Shown one piece after another: positions 45,847 to 57,542 of a DNA stretch of 64,000 nucleotides. A program made the position numbers and the translations under genes. The notes below the pieces were generated by a model. The model saw only the letters and a list, made by a program, of their open reading frames with translations, was not told the DNA's origin and ran no database searches. This DNA is from JBBIQS01 sp037442205 (GTDB taxonomy: Bacteria; Myxococcota; Myxococcia; Myxococcales; UBA5297). Position 1 is the stretch's first letter. Each line of letters begins with the position of its first letter. The DNA is taken from assembly GCA_037442205.1 (NCBI GenBank), contig JBBIQS010000019.1, forward strand, positions 1 through 64,000, read 5' to 3'.

Positions 45847-46203
45847 ATGGCCAATGATGTCCTTCCGATCAAAGTCTTGAGCGTGCACGTCCCGCTCGAG
45901 GCCAGCCAACTCCCGCGAGAAGAGAGCGCCTCCAACCAGCCGGCCGGCGAGGTCATCCTCCGAATCGAGCTGGAGGGCAGCGCGCTGGTCTTGTCGGCGC
46001 GGCTCAACGGCAAGAAGTATCGACGCGCACTCAAGGCCTTCGACGTCGCCCCGGCCAGCTCGCGGCTCGTGCTGCAGGGCTGGCTCCACCAGGCCGAGGA
46101 CGGCTCGCTCGAGGTGCGCGACGCCGGCCTCCAGGTCTCTGCCGAATCCGACTCGTTTCCCGCCGACCAGGGTTCCGAGCTGGCGGTTGGAGCTGACCGA
46201 TGA
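45847..46203 (+). CDS. Hypothetical protein
   Basis: The product has 118 residues from ATG 45847 (MANDVLPIKVLSVHVPLE). It is a small beta-rich protein (EVILRIELEGSALVLSARLNGKKYRRAL, in parts; SSRLVLQGWLHQAEDG) with no signal peptide, cysteine or catalytic motif. It follows the hybrid kinase by 59 bp and its stop overlaps the next start (ATGA), so it is likely co-transcribed with the alanine/proline-rich protein. No family recognised. Confidence 0.65.
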   Translation: MANDVLPIKVLSVHVPLEASQLPREESASNQPAGEVILRIELEGSALVLSARLNGKKYRRALKAFDVAPASSRLVLQGWLHQAEDGSLEVRDAGLQVSAESDSFPADQGSELAVGADR

Positions 46204-47090
46204 CGCCCGCCACGCTGTGCGTGAAGCGCATTCAGGTCTCGGCCTCGCTCGACCCGGCCCGCGCGCGGGACTGGGTGGCCAACCATCCCGAGGTCCCGCA
46301 GCAGGCCATCCTCGAGCTGGTGGCAGCGGGCAATGGACCTCGCGCGGTAGCGGAGCTGGAAGCCAAGGCCTGCCAGGACCTCGCCCAGGGGCTCTCGTCG
46401 GACAATGTCGTGCTTCGGCTGCAGGGAACGCTGTGCGGCCGGGAGGCGACGGGCGCCCTGCGGATCTGCGAGACCATCGTGTCGGTGCATACCCAGCTGG
46501 CGCCGGCCCCGGCCAAGGCGCCGGTCGCACCGACTCCGGCGAAAGCGCCGCTCGCGCCAGCCCCGGCCAAGGCGCAGGTCGCGGCGACTCCGGCGAAAGC
46601 GCCGCTCGCGCCAGCTCCGGCCAAGGCGCAGGTCGCGGCGACTCCGGCGAAGGCACCGGTCGCCGTGGCGGCGCCGCCGGCACCTCCCCAGCCGCGGCTC
46701 GAGGCCGCGGCCTCACAGCCGAGCCCGGCGGAGCCGCTCTCGAGCATCCAGCCGCGCTCCGAAGCATCCCCAGCCGCCCAGCCGAGGCCGGGCAAGCGGA
46801 TCGTCATCGTCCCGGTGCTGCCGCCCAAGGCTGCAGTCGCGCCCGAGGTTCCCCCGCCGGCGCCCGAGCCAGTGCGCCGCCCGAGGCGTCATGGCCCGGT
46901 GGTGCGCCCTTCGCCGCTGCTCTATCCGGTGATCGCCCCGCGCATCCGCTCGGAGGAGCCGCCGACGCCCTTCGAGGAGGGACTGCGCCAGCGGATCCGC
47001 GAGCTGATCGCCCCCGAGATCGACCGCGTCATGCGCCCTCTGGCCGAGGCGTTCCGCCTTGCCCAGCAGAAGGCCGACAAGAAGTCCTAG
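46200..47090 (+). CDS. Hypothetical protein with Ala-Pro-Lys repeat linker
   Basis: This 296-residue protein has a short folded N-terminus (TLCVKRIQVSASLDPARARD, about 1-95), a long low-complexity middle rich in A, P and K (about 96-225), and a helical basic C-terminus (EEGLRQRIRELIAPEIDRV). The middle contains three 18-residue units of the PAPAKAxVAxTPAKAPxA type. Such linkers resemble histone-H1-like or TonB-like spacers, but no membrane segment or DNA-binding motif is evident. It is translationally coupled to the upstream small gene. Function unknown. Confidence 0.65.
   Translation: MTPATLCVKRIQVSASLDPARARDWVANHPEVPQQAILELVAAGNGPRAVAELEAKACQDLAQGLSSDNVVLRLQGTLCGREATGALRICETIVSVHTQLAPAPAKAPVAPTPAKAPLAPAPAKAQVAATPAKAPLAPAPAKAQVAATPAKAPVAVAAPPAPPQPRLEAAASQPSPAEPLSSIQPRSEASPAAQPRPGKRIVIVPVLPPKAAVAPEVPPPAPEPVRRPRRHGPVVRPSPLLYPVIAPRIRSEEPPTPFEEGLRQRIRELIAPEIDRVMRPLAEAFRLAQQKADKKS
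46503..46664 (+). repeat. Three tandem 54-bp coding repeats
   Basis: Units at 46503-46556, 46557-46610 and 46611-46664 encode 18-residue repeats such as PAPAKAQVAATPAKAPLA. Units 2 and 3 are nearly identical in DNA, which points to recent duplication by slippage. Each unit is itself two related 9-residue halves. Confidence 0.85.
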
Positions 47091-47097
47091 CGGCGTT

Positions 47098-47547
47098 TCA
47101 GATCGGAAACGCCAGCCGGAATCCGAGCATGGGCGCCGACTGGAGCCAGCCGACCTCCAGCCCCAGGTTGACGAAGCCAGCCAGCAGCCCAAAGCCGAAG
47201 GCGGCGTGGGCCCGCACCGGGGTGCCGGTGCCGAAGAGAATCCACGGGCCGGCCATTCCCTCGAGGTAGGCGCGGCCGACGTTGGCTCGCAGCTGCAGGT
47301 CCAGCGGAACGCCGACCGTGCTGGGAGTGGCGATGAGGGCCCCGAAGCGCCCGCCGAGCGAGAGGTGCCGGGCAATGCCGCCGCGGACCGCCAGGTTCAG
47401 GTCGAAGACGCCGGTGCGGTCGAACCAGTAGCTGGCCCCCAGCCCCGCCTCGAGGTGGGCTACTGCCTTGGCTGGGGCCGCGCCCAGGATCATCCCCAGT
47501 CCGAGCGCCAGCGCCGTTGCACGAAGTCCCGCGGCCATGTCCGACAC
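47098..47547 (-). CDS. Small exported beta-barrel-like protein
   Basis: The 149-residue product begins with a signal peptide (ATALALGLGMILGAAPAKA, cleavage probable after AKA); ATG 47538 gives a shorter, more typical start than ATG 47547. The mature part alternates short amphipathic strands and turns (LGASYWFDRTGVFDLNLAVRG in parts, HLSLGGRFGALIATP, LGLEVGWLQSAPMLGFRLAF) and ends in Ile after aromatic residues, as outer-membrane barrels do. It may be a small outer-membrane protein. No family recognised. It is convergent with the alanine/proline-rich gene. Confidence 0.65.
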   Translation of the reverse strand: MSDMAAGLRATALALGLGMILGAAPAKAVAHLEAGLGASYWFDRTGVFDLNLAVRGGIARHLSLGGRFGALIATPSTVGVPLDLQLRANVGRAYLEGMAGPWILFGTGTPVRAHAAFGFGLLAGFVNLGLEVGWLQSAPMLGFRLAFPI

Positions 47548-47614
47548 CTCACTTTCGGCATCGGACTATAGCCGAGCAGCCCTCCGGGCGAGCGAGGATC
47601 GAACGGCGACGGGC

Positions 47615-49822
47615 TCAGCGCTCCTCGAGGACCCGCAGCTCGGCGTCGGCGGTGCGCAGCCGGCGGGTCACCAGCAGGGCCAGCCGCGCGAAGATCATCG
47701 AGGCCACCGCCGGGTGCTCGCGGGCGAAGTCGTTGAAGCTCGCGCGCGCCAAGGCCCACAGCTGGACGGTGCCGCGGGCCTCGGCGTCGGCGGAGCGCGT
47801 GCCCTTGTCCAGGAACGCCAGCTCTCCCACGTAGTCGCCGCTGCCCACCGTCGCCAGGTGATGGCGCTTGCCTCCGGGCAGCGGCAGGAAGATGTCGAGG
47901 ATGCCCTTGCCGATCAGGTAGATGGCGTCGCCCTGGTCCCCGCGAGAGAAGAGCCGGGTGCCGGGCGCCAGGGTCATCGGCTCGCAGATGATCGAGATGT
48001 CGGCGAGCGCGTGGGCGTCCAGTTCCCGGAACAGCTCGATCTTGGTCAGCTCGACCTCCCCGGCCTCGGCGGGCTCGGCGATGCCGGCCTCCTCGAGGAT
48101 CCGGTCCTCCATCCACTCCAGCGCGGCGTTGCGGTGCTCGAAGACCCTCAGCCCCGACTCGCCGTGGACCAGCCCCAGCTTCGACAGGTAGCGCTCGATC
48201 TCCCCACGCGAGCCGGCCGCCGAGGGCATGCCGCTGAGCAGCATCCGCCCGCCCTGGCTCTCCAGCCGGGTGCGCATCAGCTCGAAGAGGTGGGCGGCGG
48301 TGTAGTCCATCGACTGCACCCGCCGCAGGTCGAACAGCAGGTAGCGCCGCTTGTCGAGGTCGGCGGCCAGCTCGCAGAAGAGCCGGTCGGTGGTGCCGAA
48401 GAACAGGTCGCCCTGCAGCTGCACCAGCAGCCCGGCCTCGCCCTTCTCGTCGAGCAGGTCGCGCGCCTGCGGCAGGCGGCGGCGCTTGGAGGCGATGTCG
48501 CGCAGGTCCTGCTGGCGCAGGATGGCCGAGCCGCGCACCTGGTCGCGCATGAAGAGCAGGATCGCCAGCCCCACCCCGAGCAGCGCCGCCTGCAGCAGCC
48601 CGACCCCCTGGGCCACCACCACCACCGCCACGATCACGAAGAAATCCAGCCGGGTCTCGCGGTGGGCCAGCAGCGCCAGCATCCGCCAGTCGAACATCCG
48701 TACCGCCACCACGATCAGGATGCCGGCCAGCGCCGCCACCGGAATCCAGGCCATGGCTCTGCCCAGCACCAGGAACGAGAGCAGCGCCAGCACGCCGACA
48801 CCGAAGCCCGACCACGGAGTCCGCCCGCCGCTGGTGACGTTGACCAGGGTGGCGCCCATCGTCCCGGCCCCGGGCATCCCTCCCACCAGCGCGGCCACCG
48901 CGTTGGCGGCCCCCTGGGCCACCAACTCGCGGTTGGAGTCGCTGCGGGCGCGGGTCATCGCATCGAGCACCACCGCGGTCTTGAGGGTGTCGATGGACAG
49001 CAGCACCGACAGCGTCCCGGCGGTGGCCAGCAGGTGCCAGAAGTCCCCGAGGTGGAACAGGCTCAGCGCCCCCAGGCGATCGGAGACCGCGTCGGCGATT
49101 GGCCCGCCGGCGAGCGGCCCCACCAACAGTGGGTTGGCGCTGGGACTCAGCAGCTCCGGCTGAAGCGCCCCCAAGGCGAAGAACGACCCGACTCCCGTGG
49201 CCAGCCCGAGCACCGCGCCCGGGACCTGTCTGGTCAGCTTCGGAGCCACCAGGATGGCGACGATGGTCGCCGCGCCGACGGCGATTCCCTGCCAGCGCCA
49301 GAGCGAGGGCGTGAGCAGCCCCTCCACCAGCTTCACTCGGTCGCCGAAGCCGAGCAGCTTGGGCAGCTGGCCGGTGGCGATGATCAACGCGATGCCCGAC
49401 AGGTAGCCAGTGACCACTTGGAACGGGATGAACTTGATGATCCGCCCGACCTTCAGCGCGCCGTAGAGCAGCTGCAGCAGCCCGGCGAAGAGCGCGACCA
49501 CCGCCATGGTGGCCACGACGTACGCCGGCGAGCCCCCGTGGGTTTCGGCCTGGGCGGCGGCCAGCCCCGAGAGCACCGCCGCGGCCGGAGCGCAGGGGGC
49601 GGTGACCAGCCCGCCGTTGCGGCCGAGCACCGGGGCGATCAGCCCGAGCGCCACGGTCCCGATCGCCCCCACCGACGCTCCGACCGAGGCATACCCGGGG
49701 CCCAGCGGCGAAAAGATCAGCACTCCGAAGGCGATCGCCGCGGGCAGCGCCACCACCGTCGAGGAGAGGGCGCCCCAGAAGTCGCCGGCGGTCGGCGGCG
49801 AGGGCTTGGTCAGCACCGCCAT
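47615..49822 (-). CDS. SulP-family anion transporter with STAS and cyclic-nucleotide-binding domains
   Basis: The 735-residue protein starts with a SulP membrane domain of 10-14 helices (about residues 10-420; for example FWGALSSTVVALPAAIAFGV and GGMPGAGTMGATLVNVTSGG). A STAS domain follows (about 450-560; YLLFDLRRVQSMDYTAAHLF), and then a cNMP-binding domain (about 600-725; FSRGDQGDAIYLIGKGILD and GSGDYVGELAFLDKGTRSADA). SulP proteins carry sulfate, bicarbonate or other anions. The C-terminal cNMP domain suggests that cAMP or c-di-nucleotide levels gate transport. Substrate cannot be read from sequence. ATG 49822 gives MAVLTKPSPPTAGDF. It is a single gene. Confidence 0.9.
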   Translation of the reverse strand: MAVLTKPSPPTAGDFWGALSSTVVALPAAIAFGVLIFSPLGPGYASVGASVGAIGTVALGLIAPVLGRNGGLVTAPCAPAAAVLSGLAAAQAETHGGSPAYVVATMAVVALFAGLLQLLYGALKVGRIIKFIPFQVVTGYLSGIALIIATGQLPKLLGFGDRVKLVEGLLTPSLWRWQGIAVGAATIVAILVAPKLTRQVPGAVLGLATGVGSFFALGALQPELLSPSANPLLVGPLAGGPIADAVSDRLGALSLFHLGDFWHLLATAGTLSVLLSIDTLKTAVVLDAMTRARSDSNRELVAQGAANAVAALVGGMPGAGTMGATLVNVTSGGRTPWSGFGVGVLALLSFLVLGRAMAWIPVAALAGILIVVAVRMFDWRMLALLAHRETRLDFFVIVAVVVVAQGVGLLQAALLGVGLAILLFMRDQVRGSAILRQQDLRDIASKRRRLPQARDLLDEKGEAGLLVQLQGDLFFGTTDRLFCELAADLDKRRYLLFDLRRVQSMDYTAAHLFELMRTRLESQGGRMLLSGMPSAAGSRGEIERYLSKLGLVHGESGLRVFEHRNAALEWMEDRILEEAGIAEPAEAGEVELTKIELFRELDAHALADISIICEPMTLAPGTRLFSRGDQGDAIYLIGKGILDIFLPLPGGKRHHLATVGSGDYVGELAFLDKGTRSADAEARGTVQLWALARASFNDFAREHPAVASMIFARLALLVTRRLRTADAELRVLEER

Positions 49823-49919
49823 TCCTCTTCCCTACCCCCGGCACTGGCGGCGGGCAAATCCACGGCCGGCGGGCCTCTCCCCAAGCAACCGAGGAGCGGC
49901 CCACCGTCAGCAGAAAGAA

Positions 49920-50966
49920 TCAGCTCCGGCTGCGCCTGCGCTCCTTCCGCCAGCGCTTCTGGCTCACGATCACCGCCCCCAGCCAGAAGCCGAGGGCCGC
50001 CAGCGTCGAGCTCGCCGCCGCCGGGCCGCTGCTCGCCGAGCAGCCGACCGCGGGCGTTCCATCCGCGGCGCTCGAACCCTGGGGAGCTTCCGGCGCCTGC
50101 TGGCCGGTGGCGTCCGAGAGGGCGACGTCGGGATTCGGGCCGGCGCCGGCATCGGTCTGGGTCGTCGCGCCGGAGTGACCCGAGTGACCCGCGTCGGCGG
50201 TCGTGGCGCCCGCATCCGGAGTCGAGGGGGTCCCGGCGCTCGGGGAGGCTGGAGCGGAGCCCAGCACGTCGTCGAGGGTGGTCCCGATGACGAAGCCGTC
50301 GTGCCAGACGGTCCCGGTCGGCTGGATGGTGCTGTTCCGGTAGAGCCCCTGCTTCAGGTACTGGGTCATGCCCGCGAACTGGGTGGTCATGAAGGTCTTG
50401 GCCAGCGACAGCTGCCCGTCGTACCAGAGCTCGACGAAGCCCACCGCCGGGTCGTTGGACCACTTCACGTGGAAGATGAAGTCGTGCCACACGCCGCGGA
50501 CCAGCGGCGCCCGCCACACCGCCTTGAAGTTGACCACCAGCGAGATGCCCTCGTTGCGGATGTCGAACTCCACCGGGGGCGAGCCGTTGTCGCCGCTGTG
50601 GTGCCACTGGGTGAAGAGCTGCCAGGTGTCGGCGCTCGGGTAGTCGTTGGCGAACATCGTCTGCCAGCGGTAGTAGCGCTCGGTGCCGCTGGGCTCGTAG
50701 CTCAAGTAGACGAGCTCGTTGCGGTTGCCGCTGGCGCCGATCGGGTTGTCGCCGGCCACCACCGTGGCCTGCAGCGCGTACTTGCCCTGGGCCACCGGAT
50801 TGGAGACCACCTTGAGCCGGTCCGGGCTGACCATCTGCGCCTTGCTCCACTGGGAGATGTCCCCGGTCTCGAAATCGCCGCGCCAGATCACGTTGGCCCT
50901 CGCGTCCGCCGCCGCCAACGCCACCGCCGCCGCCGCCGCTGCCACCGCCAAGGATGCCGTGCGCAA
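49920..50966 (-). CDS. Secreted heparin-lyase-I-like polysaccharide lyase with MYXO-CTERM tail
   Basis: I chose a TTG start (50966) because an AGGAG lies 7 bp upstream and the frame then gives a signal peptide MRTASLAVAAAAAAVALAAA ending ADARA. The catalytic-type jelly-roll domain (residues 25-230) contains NVIWRGDFETGDISQWSK, ERYYRWQTMFANDYPSADTW, LFTQWHHSGDNGSPPVEFD and VWHDFIFHVKWSNDP, as in heparin lyase I-like (PF14099) proteins. A threonine/alanine/proline linker follows. The tail is GCSASSGPAAAS, a hydrophobic helix and KRWRKERRRSRS, matching the MYXO-CTERM sorting signal. The substrate is probably an acidic polysaccharide. Confidence 0.8.
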   Translation of the reverse strand: MRTASLAVAAAAAAVALAAADARANVIWRGDFETGDISQWSKAQMVSPDRLKVVSNPVAQGKYALQATVVAGDNPIGASGNRNELVYLSYEPSGTERYYRWQTMFANDYPSADTWQLFTQWHHSGDNGSPPVEFDIRNEGISLVVNFKAVWRAPLVRGVWHDFIFHVKWSNDPAVGFVELWYDGQLSLAKTFMTTQFAGMTQYLKQGLYRNSTIQPTGTVWHDGFVIGTTLDDVLGSAPASPSAGTPSTPDAGATTADAGHSGHSGATTQTDAGAGPNPDVALSDATGQQAPEAPQGSSAADGTPAVGCSASSGPAAASSTLAALGFWLGAVIVSQKRWRKERRRSRS

Positions 50967-51355
50967 GAAGTCGCTCCTGGTCGAACCGCGGCGGGGATTC
51001 GCCGCGGCCAGTTGAGTCCTGGCAAGAGCCGGGCCAGCGACGTTGACCAGTGAAATCAGTGAGATCCCGGGCGATGACCTGAGGTCTACAGGCCCCGATC
51101 GTGGACTTCGGTCCACAGGGAGCAGTCGCGACCTGCCCGGGCGCTCCACCGCCGCCGGCCGAGGCCGGGCTCGGTCCAGCACCCCCGGGTCAGGAAAGGC
51201 ACTCAGGCGGAGATCGGGCGGTCCGCCCCCTGCCCGCCATCCGCGGGTGCGCGACAGGGCGTCGCAGCCGGCAGCGCCCCGACAGCCGCTCCCGCGGGCG
51301 CTCCGGCGCCTGGCCCCAAGCGCTGCTCGGTCGGTCGGCAGGGGCCCATGTCGGC
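50967..51355. other. Intergenic stretch with a TTCG-tetraloop hairpin
   Basis: No convincing coding frame is present in these 389 bases. The clearest structure is GTGGAC-TTCG-GTCCAC at 51101-51116, a perfect 6-bp stem with a TTCG loop on the plus strand. It lies downstream of the kinase gene (minus) and upstream of the lyase gene (minus), so it may act as a terminator or mRNA stabiliser; its C(GAAG)-type loop on the minus strand is less special. Confidence 0.5.
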
Positions 51356-53989
51356 TCACCGTTCGGCGGGCGCCGATACAGACCTCTCGGCGGGGAGGGT
51401 GAAGCGAAAAGCGATGCGCCCAGGAGGCACCCGCTCTGCCCAGATTCTCCCGCCGTGCGCCTCCACCAGGCTTCGGGCGATGTAGAGCCCCAGGCCAGTG
51501 CCGGCCACGCGGCGGCCGGCCGTCGGCGCGCCTCGCTGGAAGCGGGCAAAGAGCCCCTCGAGATCTTGCGCGGCGATCTCGGGGGCTGCGTTGACCACCG
51601 AGATCCGCACCTCGTCGCCCGCCGCCTCGGCGGTCACCTCTACCGCGGCGCCGGGCACCCCGTACTTGAGCGCATTGGCAAGCAGGTTGCCCAAGACCTG
51701 TTCGATCCTTCCTGGGTCGACTCGCACACCCGGAAGGACCGCGGCCGCCGCGACCCGGATCTCGCGCCCGCCGGCGTCGAAGCGCTCGACCGCGCCACGG
51801 ATCAGCGCCGCCGGATCGACTTCCTCCAGCGAGAGCCGCAACCTCCGCGCGTCGATGCGCGAGGCGTCGAGCAGGTCGGCGATCATCCGGTCCAGACGGC
51901 GCGAGCCGCTGAGGATTCCCTCGGCCAGGCTCTTGACCGAAGGCTGCGCCCCGCCGCGCGCCAGCACCGCCGCCGCGGTGGCGATGGTCGAGACCGGCTG
52001 TCGCAGATCGTGGGCCACCATCGAGGTCCACTCCTCGCGCAGCCGCTGCAGCTCGCGCAGCGACGAGATGTCCTCGAGCACCATCGCCGCGCCGATCCGC
52101 GCTCCAGTGCCGTCCTCGATAGGAGCGGCGTTCACCAGGATGGCGCGGTCGCCGTCCGGGCGGCGGCAGACCAGCTCCACCCCGGAGACGATCTCGCCGC
52201 GCTCCAGCGCCAGCGTCGCCGGCAGCTCGCCGGCGTCGAGCGCACTGCCGTCGGCCCGGCACAGCTTCTCGCCGAGCTGCCCTATTCCGCCCTCGGCCTC
52301 GATGCTCTGTCCCAGCAGCTCCTCGGCGCGGTGATTGACCAGCACCCGCTCGCCGCCGGGGGCGAACGCCAGCACCATCCCCACCGGGGACCGCTCCACC
52401 ACCGCGTGCAGCCAGCTGCGCTCGGCGGCCAGCTCGGACAGCAGGCGCTCCCGGTCGTCCTCGACGCGGCGGCGCTCGATGAGCTGGCCGATCTCGGTCC
52501 CGAAGGCGGTGAGCATCAGCAGCAGCTCCTCGTCCGGCTGCCGGACGGTGCGGCTCATCAGCTCGAGCACCCCGAGCGTCCGCCCGTCGGCGGTCACCGG
52601 CACGAACAGCGCGGCGTGCAGCCCCTCGCGTGCGGCGACGCCCAGCCGCAGAAACCGCGGGTCGTCGATCACGTCCGCCGCCCAGAGCGGACGGCCCTGC
52701 TCCCAGACCCGCCCGGGAAGGCCAACCCCGGGCGGGAAGCTGAGCTGCCGGGTCATCTCCTCGAACCGCGGCACCTCCAGCCCCTGGGCGCGCCAGGCCT
52801 CGGTGAAGCGCAGCGCGTTCGCCGAGCGGTCGATCAGCCACAGGCAGCCCCACTCCCAGCCCAGGGCCTCGCCCAGCGCCCGCAGGATCCGCCCCGCGGC
52901 GACCTTCACCGGCGGCGCCTCGGCGAGTACGCGGGCAGTCGAGGAGTGCACCGCCAGGGCACGCCGCGCCCGATCTCCCGCGGCGTGCTCGAGCTTGAGC
53001 TTCGCCAGATCGCGGAAGCGCTCGACCGCCGCGCCAGCGTGTTCGGCCAACAGAGTGGTCGCCCGCTCGTCCTCCTCGTCGAACTCCTCCGCCCCCTCCT
53101 TGTCCCCCAGATACAAGTTCCCGACCGGCCGGCCGCGCGAGCGAATGGGAACGCCCAGGAAGTTGCGGACGTGCGGATGGTTGGGCGGATAGCCGCGGAA
53201 CCGCGGGTCGAGGGTCAAGGTCTGCAGCCGAATCGGACGCCCCTCCCTGGGAACCGCCCCGAGCAGCCCCACTGGCCGCGGGCCCCTTCCGATGGCGGCG
53301 GTCTGCTCAGGGCTCACGCCGCTCTGGACCCAGGGGAAGAACGGCGCCTCGGGAGCATCCTCGCGCACGATTCCGAGCGCCGCGTAGCGCGCGCCCACCA
53401 GGCGCTTGGCCTGCTCGACGATGATCTGCAGGGCGGCGGCGAGGTCTTCCGCCTCCGCCAGCGCGAGCGCCGCCTGGCGGACGGCGTCGAGCTGAGCCCT
53501 GAGGCGGCGCTCCACCTCGAGCCCCAGGATCGCCGACAGGCCGACCGCGAGCAGTTCCGCGAAGGCCTGTGCCTCGCGGATGGCGGGTGGCGCGAGCCGA
53601 TCGACCGACCGCACGGCGATGGTGAGCACGCCCACCAGGCGCGCGCCGCTGGCGACCGGCAGGGCGAGAAGGCCGGCAGCCCCGAGCCGGGAGAGCACCG
53701 AGTCCGAGCCGGCGAGCCCCGCCGCCGCCACGTCGCCGCGGCAGACCTGCGCCGACCTGTCCCGGGCCGCCCTCGCCTCGACGAAGGGCGCTCCGACGCC
53801 GATGGCTCTCAGCTCGTCGAGCCGATCGGCGGCCACGCCGCGGTGCGCCAGCAGCCGCAGCAGCCCCCGCGGCTGATCCCAGGCAAACAGCCAGGCGGCT
53901 TGCGCGTCGAGCTCCCTGCAGGCGTATTCGGCAAGGCGACCCGCGGCCGTCCGCGCGTCGGAAACCGCGCTCTCGGACTGCTCCGCCAT
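51356..53989 (-). CDS. Multi-GAF/PAS sensor histidine kinase
   Basis: The 877-residue protein has no membrane helices. From the N-terminus there are about three GAF modules (residues 10-160, 165-330 and 350-510; for example PHVRNFLGVPIRSRGRPVGN, HAALFVPVTADGRTLGVLEL), a PAS module (about 530-640; VERSPVGMVLAFAPGGERVL), the dimerisation domain with His in TSMVAHDLRQPVSTIATA, and an ATPase domain with NLLANALKYG and GTGLGLYIARSLVEAHGG. GAF domains may sense small ligands, redox or light; no chromophore cysteine is obvious. ATG 53989 (MAEQSESAVSD) is the start best supported by composition. No regulator gene is adjacent. Confidence 0.9.
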   Translation of the reverse strand: MAEQSESAVSDARTAAGRLAEYACRELDAQAAWLFAWDQPRGLLRLLAHRGVAADRLDELRAIGVGAPFVEARAARDRSAQVCRGDVAAAGLAGSDSVLSRLGAAGLLALPVASGARLVGVLTIAVRSVDRLAPPAIREAQAFAELLAVGLSAILGLEVERRLRAQLDAVRQAALALAEAEDLAAALQIIVEQAKRLVGARYAALGIVREDAPEAPFFPWVQSGVSPEQTAAIGRGPRPVGLLGAVPREGRPIRLQTLTLDPRFRGYPPNHPHVRNFLGVPIRSRGRPVGNLYLGDKEGAEEFDEEDERATTLLAEHAGAAVERFRDLAKLKLEHAAGDRARRALAVHSSTARVLAEAPPVKVAAGRILRALGEALGWEWGCLWLIDRSANALRFTEAWRAQGLEVPRFEEMTRQLSFPPGVGLPGRVWEQGRPLWAADVIDDPRFLRLGVAAREGLHAALFVPVTADGRTLGVLELMSRTVRQPDEELLLMLTAFGTEIGQLIERRRVEDDRERLLSELAAERSWLHAVVERSPVGMVLAFAPGGERVLVNHRAEELLGQSIEAEGGIGQLGEKLCRADGSALDAGELPATLALERGEIVSGVELVCRRPDGDRAILVNAAPIEDGTGARIGAAMVLEDISSLRELQRLREEWTSMVAHDLRQPVSTIATAAAVLARGGAQPSVKSLAEGILSGSRRLDRMIADLLDASRIDARRLRLSLEEVDPAALIRGAVERFDAGGREIRVAAAAVLPGVRVDPGRIEQVLGNLLANALKYGVPGAAVEVTAEAAGDEVRISVVNAAPEIAAQDLEGLFARFQRGAPTAGRRVAGTGLGLYIARSLVEAHGGRIWAERVPPGRIAFRFTLPAERSVSAPAER

Positions 53990-54218
53990 CTGGACCGGCC
54001 TCCGCGAAAAACCTAGCGGCGACCGGGCCGAGGGACCATCCGGGCCTTGCCGCGCGCGCCGGAAACTCGGCGGCGCGCGGACCGGGCCTTCGCGATGCCG
54101 GCGGCTCGTCGAGCATCCTCGTCCGGCGAAGCCTCTCCTTGCCTCCGCCTCGCGACCGAAGGCGCCCTCAGCGGCAGGCCCCTTGCCCCGCCGCCTGCTC
54201 CCAGACGAAGCTGCGCCG

Positions 54219-54698
54219 ATGAACTGCCCCTGCGGATCCGCCCGCAACTTCGACCAGTGCTGCGGCCCCTTGCTGGCCGGCGCCAAGGCTCCGACCGCCG
54301 AGGCGCTGATGCGCTCGCGCTACACGGCCTACGTCCGCCACCAGATCGACTACCTGATCCAGACCCACCACCCCGACACCGCCGAGGGCCTGGACCGCGA
54401 CGCCACCGAGAAGTGGGCCAGGCAATCGGAGTGGCTGGGGCTGCAGATCCTCGCGGTCGAGGGCGGCGGCGAGCAGGAACAGGAGGGCGTGGTCGAGTTC
54501 GCCGCCCGCTTCCGCCAGGGCAGGCAGGAGGCGACCCACCTCGAGCGCTCGCGCTTCCGCAAGCTGGATGGACGCTGGCTCTACCTCGACGGCGAGCAGC
54601 CCAAGCGCGCCCCGCTGCGCGCCACCGAGCGCCCCGGCCCCAACGCCCTCTGCCCGTGCGGCAGCGGCAAGAAGTTCAAGCGCTGCCATGGCACTTGA
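54219..54698 (+). CDS. YchJ-like SEC-C motif protein (UPF0225)
   Basis: This 159-residue protein has a SEC-C zinc motif at each end: CPCGSARNFDQCCGP at residues 3-17 and CPCGSGKKFKRCHG at the C-terminus. Between them is an NTF2-like domain (MRSRYTAYVRHQIDYLIQTH, EFAARFRQGRQEATHLERSRF in parts). This is the E. coli YchJ arrangement and length (about 150-160). The family's role is unknown; the zinc motif is shared with SecA and may bind ribosomes or proteins. ATG 54219 puts the cysteines at the very start, as in YchJ. Confidence 0.9.
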   Translation: MNCPCGSARNFDQCCGPLLAGAKAPTAEALMRSRYTAYVRHQIDYLIQTHHPDTAEGLDRDATEKWARQSEWLGLQILAVEGGGEQEQEGVVEFAARFRQGRQEATHLERSRFRKLDGRWLYLDGEQPKRAPLRATERPGPNALCPCGSGKKFKRCHGT

Positions 54699-54885
54699 GG
54701 CCCCAACTTCCCGCCGCAGTGCGTCGCGCGAGGGGCTTTGCGGCCAGGCCGTCCGTCAGCCGATACTTCCCGAAACCGAGCAGGCGACCCGTTGATTCCT
54801 CGGGCGGCTAAGGGCACACCTCGCCGCCCTCGACCGGCGGCCTGTCGAGAGCGACGAACTTCTTCCAGTGAAGCGGGGGCAGCAG

Positions 54886-57507
<2,622 letters not shown>

Positions 57508-57542
57508 CGAGAGGGGCCGAAGCGGGATACCGGAGCGCGGGG

